The translations under genes were made by a program, and so were the position numbers. A DNA stretch of 64,000 nt from Glandiceps talaboti (lineage: Eukaryota; Hemichordata; Enteropneusta; Spengelidae), in the NCBI RefSeq assembly GCF_964340395.1, contig NC_135555.1, positions 5,658,501 to 5,722,500 on the forward strand, read 5' to 3'. Below the pieces are notes generated by a model. That model searched no databases and was not told where the DNA came from. It saw nothing but the letters and a program-made list of their open reading frames with translations. Numbering within the stretch: the stretch's first letter is position 1; each line of letters starts with the position of its first letter. Positions 41,000 through 53,200 of this stretch are shown in pieces.

Positions 41000-41007
41000 T
41001 GTACATA
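41000..41007 (+). promoter_or_regulatory. Second Pumilio-type UGUANAUA site
   Basis: TGTACATA upstream of the distal AATAAA at 41333. It would be in the transcript only if that poly(A) signal is used. The same octamer occurs by chance elsewhere in this AT-rich window. Confidence 0.25.
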
Positions 41008-41332
41008 TACAATTTAAACTATTATTGCCTCAGCCAAACTACCTAAAACTTTTGCCAGTACAACAGTATAGTATGAGAGACAGCAATAACTATTATCTGT
41101 AGAATCTTTATTGCATATTAGGTATAATTTCACAATTACTATCTGATCATAACATAACAAACTAATTTATATAGTAACAAAATCTTGGGTTGCTATGCTT
41201 CAGTGTGTAATTTTATAGCCTACTTGCTGTTTTTCACAAATGGTAAATTCTTAACAACTTCTGTTTACAATCGTGAGAGAGTAGTTTGCTATTCTGTTAT
41301 AGTCTAGTCAGACAGTTTTAGCTGTAATTTAC

Positions 41333-41338
41333 AATAAA
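41333..41338 (+). terminator. Distal poly(A) signal candidate
   Basis: AATAAA followed within 10-30 bases by GT-rich sequence (AGTGTGATGTTTGATGT). The best-formed cleavage context of the three candidates after the ataxin-1-like gene. Confidence 0.4.
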
Positions 41339-41384
41339 GTAAAAGTAGTGTGATGTTTGATGTAGTCAGCAATCCTTTTAGGAT

Positions 41385-41510
41385 GGGGAGGGGGGGGGGC
41401 AGTTTATGTTTTAATTTGTGATATGTAAGTTTGGTGTTATGCTTAGTAGACAATTATGCTTGAAAGGCCAAGGTTTCAGTCCCAGGTTCTCACATTAATA
41501 ATTATCAGTG
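41385..41510 (+). mobile_element. Possible decayed tRNA-derived SINE fragment
   Basis: After a short G run (about 41388-41399), ATGCTTAGTAGACAATTATG and, about 30 bases later, GGTTTCAGTCCC resemble degenerate pol III A and B boxes. A partly similar AAGGCCAGGGATTAGATCCC segment lies near 22927. The match is weak and no tail or target duplication is seen. Confidence 0.2.
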
Positions 41511-44193
41511 GAGTTAATGAGACTTCAATAGTACTATTCTTTGTCCTGGGCCAGCCAGCTTTTTTCTGTCCAACAACCTGTTTTATATCTACTTCGTGAT
41601 TATAATACAAACTGGACCTTTAATTTGCCATCTGCAAATAGTTCAGCTGGGACTACATATGTGAGTAATTTGGTGTTGTGCTTCAGGCATCAGTTTACGA
41701 CTAGGTAGTGAATGGGTCACTATTCGTAATCTGCAATATCTGAAGAATAATGTGTGTGCACCTATACTCGTAGAGTTGTTAAGAGTCGGACATGCAAGAA
41801 ACACAATCAAAGATAAACAATATAGTATTATGTATCCGTATCTGTATGTTCATAAATTACACACATACTAGAATCTACATATAGCATGTACTGTAGGTCA
41901 TTCCTTTTTTCTCTCTGTGATCATCAAGAATATAGTGAAAGGGAAACTGATAGTGATACTGTCTTTTCCAAAGTGTTGTTTTGTGGATTATGTTGTATAT
42001 TTTTGATCAGCTGTTGATGGCCACAAGGATATATAGATGATGGGGCACTTGAATACAAATAGCTCAGTACTTTTAATATATATATATAAACATATACATA
42101 TATATCTACACTTGAACAGTAACAATCTGGATGACTTTTGACGATTCCATGTGTTATAGAGAAATTTACTGATTCATTTCATTTCAAGTTCAATGGGTTA
42201 GTCTACTTATACTATGAAATGTGCATAAACTAATGAAATTATGAAATTGATCACTCAGGTGACATTGACACCTATGATCTTTATGAAGTTGCACTTCCTT
42301 TTAATTAAAACGTGTCATTTATTTTAGCCTAAACACCGTTGTTATTGACATAAATCAAGTGACGTCTCTGTTTAGGCTCAAAGCAAGACATTCAAGGGGC
42401 GTTGAAAGCTCAGCACAGAAACTGAAACATAGTTTATTTTGGGGTTTTATCAGGTTTTTAATCTATTAAACATTGTGGAAACGTTAAAAGGAATATTCAT
42501 TTATCTTATAAATATTGTGATGTTTATTCTGAGAATTCTCTTGCAATATTGATTGTTTTTGATAACTTCAGGGAACCCATTACCCTTTAGTATATGTGTG
42601 GTACACACATCAAGGATGAAGTCAGTGATTCACCACTAGGTGGCGCTGTTGTAGAAGAATGACTCCAATCTGAAAAATGCAAACATTATGACGTACAACT
42701 GATTGTACTTTTCAAAGAAAAATGAAGAAATAGATAACATTTATTGAAAAGTTTATTACAGTTACTTCTCCAGTAATTGAAAAAAAGGGTTTTATAAACT
42801 GGAAATACTATGTATTTGTGGATAACAGCACGTTTCTGTATGAAGTACTAGTCATGAAATTGAACAGTGCATGGCATATGCTAATTAACAATAAACAAGT
42901 GATATAAATTATTTACGTACTCTAAAATATTACATCGGACCAGTTTTGACCATTTTCCAAATGACTTTTGATAAGTCTAATGCTAGCATGTTTAATACTT
43001 CGTATCAAATATATTAAAACCATGGAATTCCAAAACTAGTTGGACCTCACTCGCAGATTTTGGTTACTAGAAATAAACAAAAGTCAATACTGGGAATTAT
43101 AACTTGCTTCATCACGATTTATAGGGTTACATCAAGTTTAGCAACTTTTCAATGTATTTACAAACAATTTACATGTTCAAATACAATGTTGATAACGACA
43201 GTTGTTGTTGTAAGAGAATTCTCAGTTTACAAGTGGGTGGACTTTTGCTTGAATATTGTCAGTGGACAACGTTGTAAGCTACCTCAACAAAAGCTACAAT
43301 ATGTGTTGTTTATGAAGATTGCATTCCATCTGTTAGGTATTTGCTCTTATTTCCATGACTAATTTAGAATTTATATTGTTAAGTTTTAAAGGGGCACAGT
43401 ATGTAACATTATTTGTTTTAAGTGGTTACTTTTGTTACATTACAACATATCTTAATATTATTCCAACAACCACTAAAGAATATTGAATCTTGTCTAGTAA
43501 CTGATAGGAGACTTACATGATTTCCAGATATTACCTTATATGACATAATGATGTAATTTTTTGGTTACCAAAATAATATTTTTCATGCTACATTTTCATT
43601 TACTAATAATTCACTTTCAGCATACGCTAGCACCTTAATCGTGCTGTGTCAATGCCAATTTGTTTCTTTGTATCTTTTAATTTGTATTATATTTCTGTAT
43701 TTTGTTGACTCATTTTTCAAAAAGTTACAGACTGTGCCCCTTTCATAGAGTTATACAAAATCCAACCCAGGCACTTAGACACTGCACCGTGTTTACGTCA
43801 TCTCTCCCTAAAACTACACTCAAATCATTTAGAAATCATTTACTTCTCAGCACCAGTGACAAAACATTGCTTAATGGGTGACACTGTGCTTCTCAGGTTG
43901 ATAGTGTATCGGATGTATCTACATTAAGTATATACAGTACAGTGCTAGTGTCTGGAATTAATTACTGTGTAATTTACAGTGAAACAAGAGTGTATTGGTT
44001 CTGTCAGTTATGTACCTGTTTTTAAGAGTTGCATGATATCAGTTAGTTTTTAATAGATTTATCCTTTAGCCCAAGTTTAGTCTGTTTTGAACTGTTTTAG
44101 CTAATTATACTGAATTTAAGAAACCTCTAAGATTTTGTCCTCTTTTTTGAACTGAGGATATGAACTTTGACCCCCTCCTCTTTGTTATCCAAG
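41511..44193. other. Intergenic stretch, no gene recognised
   Basis: AT-rich sequence with intermediate CpG content. It contains a CTCF-consensus match (annotated separately) and a small inverted repeat AGCCTAAACA / TGTTTAGGCT at 42326-42335 and 42369-42378. The 100-codon frame at 43060-43362 is not recognised. Confidence 0.55.
42633..42647 (+). promoter_or_regulatory. Candidate CTCF binding site
   Basis: CCACTAGGTGGCGCT fits every position of the CTCF core consensus CCASYAGRKGGCRSY. CTCF is conserved in bilaterians and this motif is shared by flies and vertebrates. It sits between the ataxin-1-like gene and the next locus, where an insulator would be plausible. Confidence 0.4.
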
Positions 44194-44440
44194 ACATATG
44201 TATTTGCTACATTACTATGTTGCCCAAAACACATATGTATTTGCTACATTACTATGTTGCCCAAAACACATATGTATTTGCTACATTACTATGTTGCCCA
44301 AAACACATATGTATTTGCTACATTACTATGTTGCCCAAAACACATATGTATTTGCTACATTACTATGTTGCCCAAAACACATATGTATTTGCTACATTAC
44401 TATGTTGCCTAAAGACATATGTATTTATGACATTACTATC
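44194..44440. repeat. 37-bp minisatellite, about 6.5 near-identical copies
   Basis: Unit starts (ACATATGTATTTGCTACATT ...) at 44194, 44231, 44268, 44305, 44342 and 44379, plus a diverged partial copy from about 44415. Copies are almost identical, suggesting recent expansion. Cys/Tyr-rich frames in all three phases are artefacts. Confidence 0.97.
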
Positions 44441-44910
44441 ATTTTTAAGATGTAGATATTTACATACAGTGGATAACAAAGAGGTGGTTTAGTAGATCTA
44501 TAATTACAGCAGAGTGTGACCCATCATTTCCATCCTCTGCTACCCATGCCTTCTTTTACAATGGTTTTATCTATTTGTTACCAGATCATTTAAAGAGTAA
44601 AATAGGGGGGAATAGTTAAGCACTTGTGAGTAGTGTTTGATGTCTTTCTAGAGATTCAATGTGATGACACTTCTGCTACCTCTAATCTATTTCAATTACT
44701 TTGTTTTCATACAGAAATCTTGCCTGTATGTTGTCATGCTGTGCATGCCACTGTTCTATTCTATATTGTTGGAATGTTGGCAAAAAGTTCTTGGTATAAA
44801 TACCAGGTCAAATACAATAGTCTCATCATTTTAGCCACTCAAGTCTCTTGTCAGTTTTTTTAAGTCCTAATGACCACTGCTTTGTCAGAACTTCTGCTAT
44901 GGTATGGTCA
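44441..44910. other. Non-coding stretch, nothing recognised
   Basis: Short intergenic segment between two tandem arrays. The frame at 44633-44863 has no recognisable domain. Confidence 0.6.
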
Positions 44911-45102
44911 TTGAGTGAGTGAGTGAGTGAGTGAGTGAGTGAGTGAGTGAGTGAGTGAGTGAGTGGGTGGGTGGGTGGGTGGGTGGGTGGGTGGGTGAGT
45001 GAGTGAGTGAGTGAGTGAGTGAGTGAGTGAGTGAGTGAGTGAGTGAGCAAGTGAGTCTGTGAAGGAGTGTGTGTGTGTGTGTGTGTGTGCGTGTGTGTGC
45101 AT
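44911..45102. repeat. (GAGT)n-(GGGT)n-(GAGT)n array followed by (GT)n
   Basis: GAGT tetranucleotides flank an internal GGGT block (44964-44997), and a GT dinucleotide run follows at about 45068-45102. Minus-strand Thr/His/Ser frames are artefacts. The GGGT block has the G-run spacing of a G-quadruplex. Confidence 0.96.
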
Positions 45103-45420
45103 GTATGCACATGTCATTCATATATATGTATAATTCAATGTAGGTAAAATGTGTATGTGGAAATAAACAATGATCAATACATTGTATGAAAAGCAGAGCA
45201 GGTAACAGCAATAATTAGTAAGACATTGATTAACCATAACACACACAATTTAATGGGGGATGTGTCTGGGCTTGTGTAGATGATGAATTAATGAGTAATA
45301 TGCAAATTAGATCGAAAAATGTGAATTTTGGTTGAAAAATTTTATTTTGAAAACGTCTACCTGAATTTAGCTGATATTGGTGGGAGATGTATCTAGAGGT
45401 AAATTTCTGAAGATATTGTG
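45103..45420. other. Non-coding stretch, nothing recognised
   Basis: AT-rich single-copy sequence. Confidence 0.6.
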
Positions 45421-45920
45421 CCCCCCCCCCCCGGCAACCATGACCATGCCCTTAGCAACAGCCAACCATCCATATATTTTGCAAAGATAAAATTGACGGG
45501 TGGGCATGTGAATGAATATTCAAAATATGTATGCAAATATGTCCAACAACAAAACCATGCCCTTAGCAATAGAGAAATGACAGTGTGTATTTACAAAGAT
45601 CACAGTGATGAGTAGGCAAGTGAATAAGCATTCAAAAAGGTATTTAAAAAATATGCCTAGCAACAGGACCACACTCATAGCAACAGTAAAGTGACAATGT
45701 GTATTGTAAAGGTTACAATCGGGATGGATAGACATGAGCATAAACATTTTCAAAATTGTCACATGTATGCCTAGCAACAACACCGTGCCCATGGTAACAA
45801 GAAACTGATGGTGTATATGGCAAAGATAACAGCAGGATAGTTAGGCTAGTAGATCAACATTCAAAAAATTACATATAGTCACCTAGCAACTAAAATACCA
45901 CACATAGCAACAGTAAAATA
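45421..45920. repeat. Degenerate tandem repeat of about 115 bp with TAGCAAC motifs, after a poly(C) run
   Basis: After a 12-nt C run, four to five diverged units each carry a CCTAGCAAC or CAACAAC segment, then a CATAGCAACAGTAAA-like segment, then GTGTATNNNAAAGAT. Spacing is about 110-125 bp. Decay between units is heavy, so the array is older than the 37-bp one nearby. Confidence 0.8.
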
Positions 45921-48900
45921 ATGATGCGATATTACATAGCATGTGGATTATACACTTAAAAAAATTACATCATAAACTGTACAGTTGTGCTACAATATCA
46001 TCGCCATAATTCTTTGTGACTAAATTGTTTTTAGTAAAGGGTTTTGCCGGGTGGTCATCTAGATCTACTCTCGCTTGCCAGACTGTATGTGGACTCTCAG
46101 TTTCGCTGGCTTCGCTAAACTGTCCACTATAAATATATCACACACATATTCAAGTCCAATCAACTTGTACAGTGCGCCCTCACCGGACTAACCAAGGAAT
46201 GATCCACATTACACCTATATATCACAAGATAAAGATAAGTAAACTGTGATTGAAATTCATACCTTGATAATTATAAGATTAGAAATGTTTTCATTGAGAT
46301 AGAGGAAATTAAATAGAAGAAATGACGTGTCTACCCAGTCAATAAAGTGAGTGACTAGTCAGGCGGAAGAAAAGACTAGTAAGGAAAAGAAAGACAGTCA
46401 AAATCTGTTATTCAACCACACAATTAAATCAAATCATCGCTGCGCCCTGCTGCGCCCTGTGGTGCTACGCGTAGAATGTATATTAAGGTAGTCACACGTA
46501 CTCGGTATTTTATTCATTGTTACATTAAATGTGAAATATGAATAGCATAATATAGCTGATGAGATGTGAATAAAATCTACAAGTTGTCATAACTACCCGA
46601 TCACACTCATTACATTTTGTAAATTAACGTATTTACTGTGCATTCCATTTGTTTCGCTTCTTTATAAATCATTATTCAAAATCACCTGGAACGATTCGAC
46701 TTCTGGTGACCCCTTTCCCACTTTTTGGAAATGCAAACTGATGTTAATTAATATTTGATATAGGCTTCATAGTACGATAAATATGATGAGAAAGATTAAA
46801 TAACGAAGATGACCTTACCTTGCAGTCTTTCACAATCGTGTAGAAACTAAAGAATCGTGTATGTTGTCATTGTTATCGCTTGCATGTCTGACTGTGTTGA
46901 GTGTAGACGTATCTCTTCCGTTTTGCCCCAACGATGCCTGCAACACGGACATTGAAGTATTCGTGGTCTCTGTCTCATTGATGTAGTTTCGACCAAGGTT
47001 CTCTATTACATATATGTGTAGTTTTAACGAAGGCTGCAACACGACACTGGAGTCCTCACTGTATTTTTTGCACCAGATCTAGACATCGGTTTCAATACCT
47101 TAGTGGAAACAAACAATTACTACCATATTATATTATCATCAACGGAAGATGTGAGCAAACAGTTTCAAGTCCGTGATGATACCAAACCACACTTGTGTTT
47201 ACGCTCTGTTGCGTTTCTTTCCCTCATGTTCTTTGGTACTTCCAATGACTTCAATCTTTTCTAATCAGTGATGGTTCTTGGGGAAAACGGGTATGTGCAT
47301 TAAAATGTCTGTATTACAGAGTGATACTTGAAAACGAGAAAGGATGACGTTTCACACACTGTAAGTACCGACGGTCCCCACTAATAATGCCACGTGCAAG
47401 CTTGTTATAATTTTATATTATTCCATACACACATGTCGATACAGTGAAGTCAGACAACTTGATCCACAACGATTGGTCAATTTAACTCTTTTGTGTTCTC
47501 CAGGTGTTCATTAGGATATTACGATTTCTTTTCCCATAGTAAACATGTTAACCTATTTAGTACTTGATATCACGATCACTTGTCAAAACAAAAAGACAGC
47601 AACATGATACGATCATCATTTCATTCCTTGAGATTATTTAACCACTATTTTAAATAGCAATATCTGTGGCTGACCACTGGTTACCATATAAGTAGGATAA
47701 AACAAATTATTTTCAAACTGTTACACCACCCTTGACGATTCATATAAACACGGAACCTTTCTTAATAGGGGTCTCCTCATCAGTAATACGAAAGAGAAAG
47801 ATACGCGAAAGTGCCAAATCTACGTGTATTACTTTCTTTACCCTTTCTTTGGATTCTTCCCTAATACCCTAATACCCTAACTTATTCCCCGTGCTTTCCT
47901 CGCCTCCGTTTTTGTAACAAGACCTCGGATTTACACTCGAAAGATTTCCGAACAAAAGCCGAGGATGAGCGTATCTCTGGTGCATAAACGCCCTCAGTGT
48001 ACACCCTCGGCAATGCGACCTTCTGTCACCTAATATGAAAAGAAATCCCAACAGTCTGGCAGCTAGACTATCCTCTCCCCTTTCTTCATTTCATTCATAG
48101 TATACAAACAAACTTGATCTTATACGTTTGGGGGTTGTACTCTGGAAAGTGATTGGATCGGTGATATGCAAATTAGCCCAAACCCAGTATATTGGGATGA
48201 AGAACTTTAAACTCTGTGAATGTTGCTAAATGTTATCACACGTTGTCTATAGAGAAATTTGACCACAACATTTAAATCACAATTAAAATTATCTTACATT
48301 GAAAACGTGGTGCAATATAAAGCATTTGTGAGTAGGGGGGGGGGGGGCAGTTGTTGACAAGATGGGTTTATTATAACTTTTAGTTTACCATGGAATGGTC
48401 ATTCAGAAATGTAAAATTATTAAACATCGTTGCCCATCACTTAGTACAAAAATGGCCGAACTCTTAAGATCTATAGATTGTACATGCAATCTCAGACCAC
48501 TATTTAAGTGGTTTGAGATGCAACGAAATGTATATACATCACATCCATCCACCCTGTGAAAGCCATCACTTGGAAAATTATAAATACAAATTACAATATG
48601 TGTTGTAACCGTCTTCGTAATGGTATACAAGACGAAACCACAAGGGATCTTCAGTTTTCGTAGATATGTAAAGGAGTTGGGTTTACTTTGTTTGACTACA
48701 TCCGAGAAACAATGTTATGACAAAATTGGTTATGACATGTGATAGCTCAGTGTTGCTTCAGTTTGAGACTAAAGTATATTTCCAATTTTCTACATCACCA
48801 AATTCATCAAATCGGCTTAGAATTGTTATTTCGTCAAGAATAGTTTGCTTGACACACCAAAAACCTGCTACAGGTATGCTATACCAGTAAAACAGTGTCG

Positions 48901-49953
48901 GACTAGTTTTGATTGACCTTCATTCATATGTAGTAGAGAGTTTTCCATAATTTTGCCAAGTTTTGACAATTTCCTGTATATCTCTGTAGAATTAAGATTT
49001 GATGTAATTGAAACAGCACTTGCAAAGAGCATGCCGTTGGGTCGCATGGTACGTTTATTATATACTTTTGAATGGCAGATAGTACAAATTCATTAGAAAT
49101 GTTACTTTATTTGTTTATCTAAGTATTTGTGTAATACAAACAATTTTGACAACTTCCTTACAAATAGTTTAATTGCCAATATATAAGTTAACCTAATCCT
49201 AAATATATTTGTGAATAATACATAAAAATCATTAAAGAGTGTTACTTATCGGATTAGTCAACCGTATTCAAAACCTTATATAACGTCTAATCTCTGTAAA
49301 CAGAGCTTGAGGCGCTGAAGTAAATGGAAAGAAAATTACTGTACGGTAAGAGGAAATGTATATTCACACTGACAGACACTGGATAGTCGGTAATCCGAGA
49401 AAGCTTTGAAGGCTGAGACTAATGCTCAAAGAGAGAGATCTTGAGAGAACGACGGATGTAAGAGACTTGGAGTGAAATGAAAATTGTTCCATGATGTAGG
49501 ACCAATGTGAGAGAAAGATCTCAAAGGTCTTTGTAGATACATGGGAGATATTCACGTAAGTCTGTCTCTCTTTTTTTTTTTTACATTTCATCTGATGGAC
49601 ACAAAAATGACTGAATTGACTTGTAACAAATTGAATAGAAAGTCTTATCTTCACTGTGTTACGCTGTCAGATGATAAATTGCAAACACCAATATTATTAA
49701 TTCAGTTCTATCGTTACTTTACATATTAATTTTAGACATAACTTGGTAATGGAACAAAACAAATTAATCATGTGGAATTGTACACTGTAACTAGGTCAAA
49801 TTAAAGTACATGGATTTGTTGTGAATTGTCTTGTTTTTTAAAAACGATTTCGACGATTTATAGTTAAAATGTATACTTGCAAGAATCATAGTTGTCATAT
49901 CATTTTTCACCCATTGTTGTTTTAAGGACACCGTGCTGTTACAAATATCTAGA
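45921..49953. other. Intergenic stretch, CpG no longer depleted, no gene recognised
   Basis: Short hairpins occur at 46090-46128 and 48485-48522, and a G run at about 48336-48347. Frames at 46830-47042, 47869-48051, 48403-48630 and 49364-49654 (all minus) do not resemble known proteins. Confidence 0.5.
48485..48522. repeat. Short palindromic hairpin
   Basis: TCTCAGACCACT pairs with AGTGGTTTGAGA around a 5-nt ATTTA loop, with TGCA on both outer flanks. One mismatch and one bulge. Function unknown. Confidence 0.6.
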
Positions 49954-50100
49954 GTTATTCCCAATATTTTTCTTCGTTCAGCCAAAGAAAATACGAGTGA
50001 CCTAAGGGGCCTTTGTCACTACGCGTCGCTCGACTCATAGCGACAGCCCTTAGGTCATGAGTATTTTCTGTCTGAGTGAAGAAAAATATTGAGGAATAAT
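49954..50100. mobile_element. Small foldback element
   Basis: Outer arms of about 65-70 bp are imperfect inverted repeats. GTTATTCCCAATATTTTTCT at 49954 pairs with the sequence ending AATATTGAGGAATAAT at 50100. GAAAATACGAGTGACCTAAG on the left matches the complement of CCTTAGGTCATGAGTATTTT on the right. The centre is CpG-rich (CTACGCGTCGCTCGACTCAT). Consistent with a MITE or foldback element with nearly full-length terminal inverted repeats. Confidence 0.65.
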
Positions 50101-50213
50101 ATAATTATACCAGCGCCAGTAATACTTGTAAAAATCGGGAAGAGTAATGGCAATTTTGAGCGTTTTGACTCATATTGCAGACACAGCAGAAACAGTAACG
50201 TATACACGCGTTG

Positions 50214-50255
50214 TCGTGACATAGACGCGCGTTGTTGTGACGTAGAACGACCAGA
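50214..50255. repeat. CpG-rich 21-bp tandem duplication
   Basis: ACACGCGTTGTCGTGACATAG is followed directly by a near copy beginning ACGCGCGTTGTTGTGACGTA. The unit is unusually CpG-dense for the region. Confidence 0.8.
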
Positions 50256-53200
50256 GTATATATTCCATATTTTTTTGTTGAACCTGGCTCGTGCATGGTA
50301 TAAATTAAATGTTAAGATACACTATTCAACATGTGGTCTGAATAATAAAACCGTCGAGCTTCAGAGAACTAGAAAAGGTGAAATATCTGAAGAAAGTAAA
50401 AATTGCACATTTTTTTAAAAATGTATGTCCTGGAAATAGTAGTAAAGCTTGGGAATAAAATGAATTATCTATTCCTGGGAAAACGAAGCCTTTGAGAGGG
50501 CAAAACTGGAATTTTCATTAACGCATTGTCAAATAGACAGTGCAATGTACTAACACAATCGTCTTTATCTATCTTTCACAGGTGACTGCAATGTGTCAAT
50601 TCTTTTGTTAGCTTTCTGAATAATTTAAGCTATTGAAGAAAATGAATTATTTTCTGTGATCGATCTTTGTGTCACTTGTATGACAGAGTCTCGAAGGGTG
50701 CAATATGTTACAATGCAAACATCTGTACAACAAATACTGGCTAACACATATAATGTAAGGGATAACATGCAAGTCGCAGAAATACGTTGATCAAACGACT
50801 AAATTGTTCAAAAGACACATTATATCAATACTATACGGAAGATATAGACCTTCCACATGTATAACGGTTTTTTTTTTGTACTTGTGAAAATATTTTCCTT
50901 TGTCGTTATAATCTTCTAGCATCGACTTGGAGGTAAAATATTTTGAAATGTGTGAATTATCAACTTGTCCTCACTACTCCTCATATCCAGAACTATTCAA
51001 ACTGGCTAGCCAGTCTGGGTCACGGTACGTGTAAAAAATATTTTCTTGAAATAAACTTATGTCTTTACTTCTTTCAACATAGACTATCGCCTTACTCTGT
51101 CCAGGTTACTTTCACTGACAATGCAAAGAATGTACCACAAATAATTACACATGTAAAACAAAATAACAAATTGAATAACAATGTATCCTAAAGAAACACA
51201 ACAATGTGACGTCATAATTATAGTGACGTCACATATACAGGGCGTTAACGTCAAAATATATGTAACTACAGATAATTTGTACAACTCCAGACGTAAAATA
51301 CTGTTATACGAATATTAGATTCATAAATGGTTGTAAAAGGAGTATGATAGAGGCAGTTTGGACATCTAGAGTAACTTTCCGGATTTGCACTAGTTGCAAC
51401 TGGGGCGTTTTTTGAAACTGTTATGACTTACTCGTAATATTGTTCACCGTGAGATGCATTAAATCCCCTGTGAGTAAACACACTGTGTAACAGTACACAT
51501 AGCATTGTGCAATATATCCAATCAAATCGAATTTTGGGTCCGCACCCAAAAATCAACGCCCCAATAAATCACAATTTCAACTTATTACTGTACTACTTAT
51601 AGATAAACAGACCTTTAATTGGCATGTGTAATGTCTAATTTTTGGTATTTTAACATTTTTCAGTAAATAAATTGTTGGTTGGCTGATCGAAAAAATAATA
51701 CTCCGTTTACAGTTAGTGCAGGTTTAAACCACTGTCAATTATCCATGCAGAATACATTTGTACCTTCGTTCCTCCAAAGAATATGATGAAATGTATGTTA
51801 AGTTTTTTTATTGAACTACACTTGGAGCACGTATTTTTATTTTAAATATTGGTACCTTGTACTTTTTTTTTGGATAATTCGTCAACTGGCCTCCTTTCTA
51901 TCGGTATATCGAAGGTTAACACATATTCAGGCATATTTGAGATATAAAAATATTTAAAAACTCTAAAAGTTCGTAAATGTAACTAGAAGAAGTGTATTAT
52001 AAATTCTGATCTAACCAGCAAAATAAGCAATAAAGTCAATATGTTGAGTTATAATGTGAATCACAACCGTACTCTTTCCATCCTTATCTTTTCTGTCATG
52101 GTAACGAAGTATCAGGGAATTATATTGTTCTTGGATAACTTTTCGTAAGGCTCTGTCAGACAACTGCTTTTCGCGCCTAATTTAATTCTAATCCGAACCG
52201 GGCCTTTAATCCCATGCTAATCAACATTTTTTTAAATTCTCCGGATTGTTATGAAAGTTCATGCCGATAAGTACTTAACTTCTATGAAAATGACTGTATG
52301 AAACTCATTAGATGACAAAGACAAAGTAAAGAGTTTCATACATTTCTCATCTTAGAAGTTAAATGCACATCTAATTGTTCTCTCACATGCATTGCCTACT
52401 CATTACACATCGAAGAAAATAACAACTCCGACCGTAATTTAGTTTATAATATCACCAACTGCCAATGTCAGCCGTTATACAATGCTTTCTATCAACGGTT
52501 GTCCTACCGCCGGTAATTGATAGCTTAATTAAACCCTTTCACTGACAGTATTCCGCTGTGAGCAAGCACGTTAAAAGACGGTATATTAGTTTGATAATGA
52601 CCTTAAAATCATGTCTGTGATATTGTATATGCTCTACGTTAACAGGAATGAATACCAACTTTGGTGTGGGTGGTATTACCTAAAATAGGTGAATGAGTGG
52701 TGATGGTCATTATTTCAACTTGACATTTACCCCTACCCACGTGTGCTATATGTAACCTTACTTAGGCGATTTAATATAACGCATGTTATGTCTAGTATTT
52801 ATGACTTGACTAATAAATGTTGTCATTGAATTCATAAACTTATGTCGGCAAGGCAACGATCACTGACTTTGATCCACATCTATGACCGAACCTTGCGGAG
52901 TAACTGAATCATGTCTGTACATGGTAACACTACCAAATCCAGTTGCCCATTTTGGTGTATTTTTTAATTGACTATGCTCCCGCTTCTTTCTCCAAAACGC
53001 ACACACAGTTAAAATGACCATCCCTACATATCTGGTGGAACATTTCCGGGGCGAAATTAAAACTAATAATTTTACAGTGTTCGACTATTTTTATAAAATA
53101 TTCAATTCTTCAAGTAGTTAAAGGAAGACAACAATGCAGTGCACGTTCATATTTTAATGTACGGCTGATGAAATACAAATACAAATACAAATACAGAACA

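Larger units (their letters stand above)
37639..41338 (+). other. ATXN1: Likely 3' UTR of the ataxin-1-like gene
   Basis: AT-rich sequence after the TAG stop without a new gene. AATAAA signals lie at 39515-39520, 39890-39895 and 41333-41338; the last has a GT-rich stretch just downstream (about 41347-41367). Mammalian ATXN1 has a very long 3' UTR, so the full extent is plausible. Short frames here (40005-40187 -, 40102-40305 +) are unrecognised. Confidence 0.5.

Noticed and set aside
43060-43362. 100-codon frame downstream of the ataxin-1-like gene
   Set aside because: No domain similarity recognised and typical AT-rich codon content.
44160-44492. Cys/Tyr-rich frames in all three forward phases
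   Set aside because: The 37-bp minisatellite cycles through all frames; no coding signal.
44826-45211. Thr/His/Ser-rich minus-strand frames
   Set aside because: Tetranucleotide array artefact.
47864-47882. TACCCTAATACCCTAA, considered as telomere-like repeat
   Set aside because: Only two or three degenerate units, not TTAGGG arrays.
50089-50418. 109-codon frame after the foldback element
   Set aside because: Starts inside the foldback arm and crosses the CpG-rich duplication; no recognisable protein.
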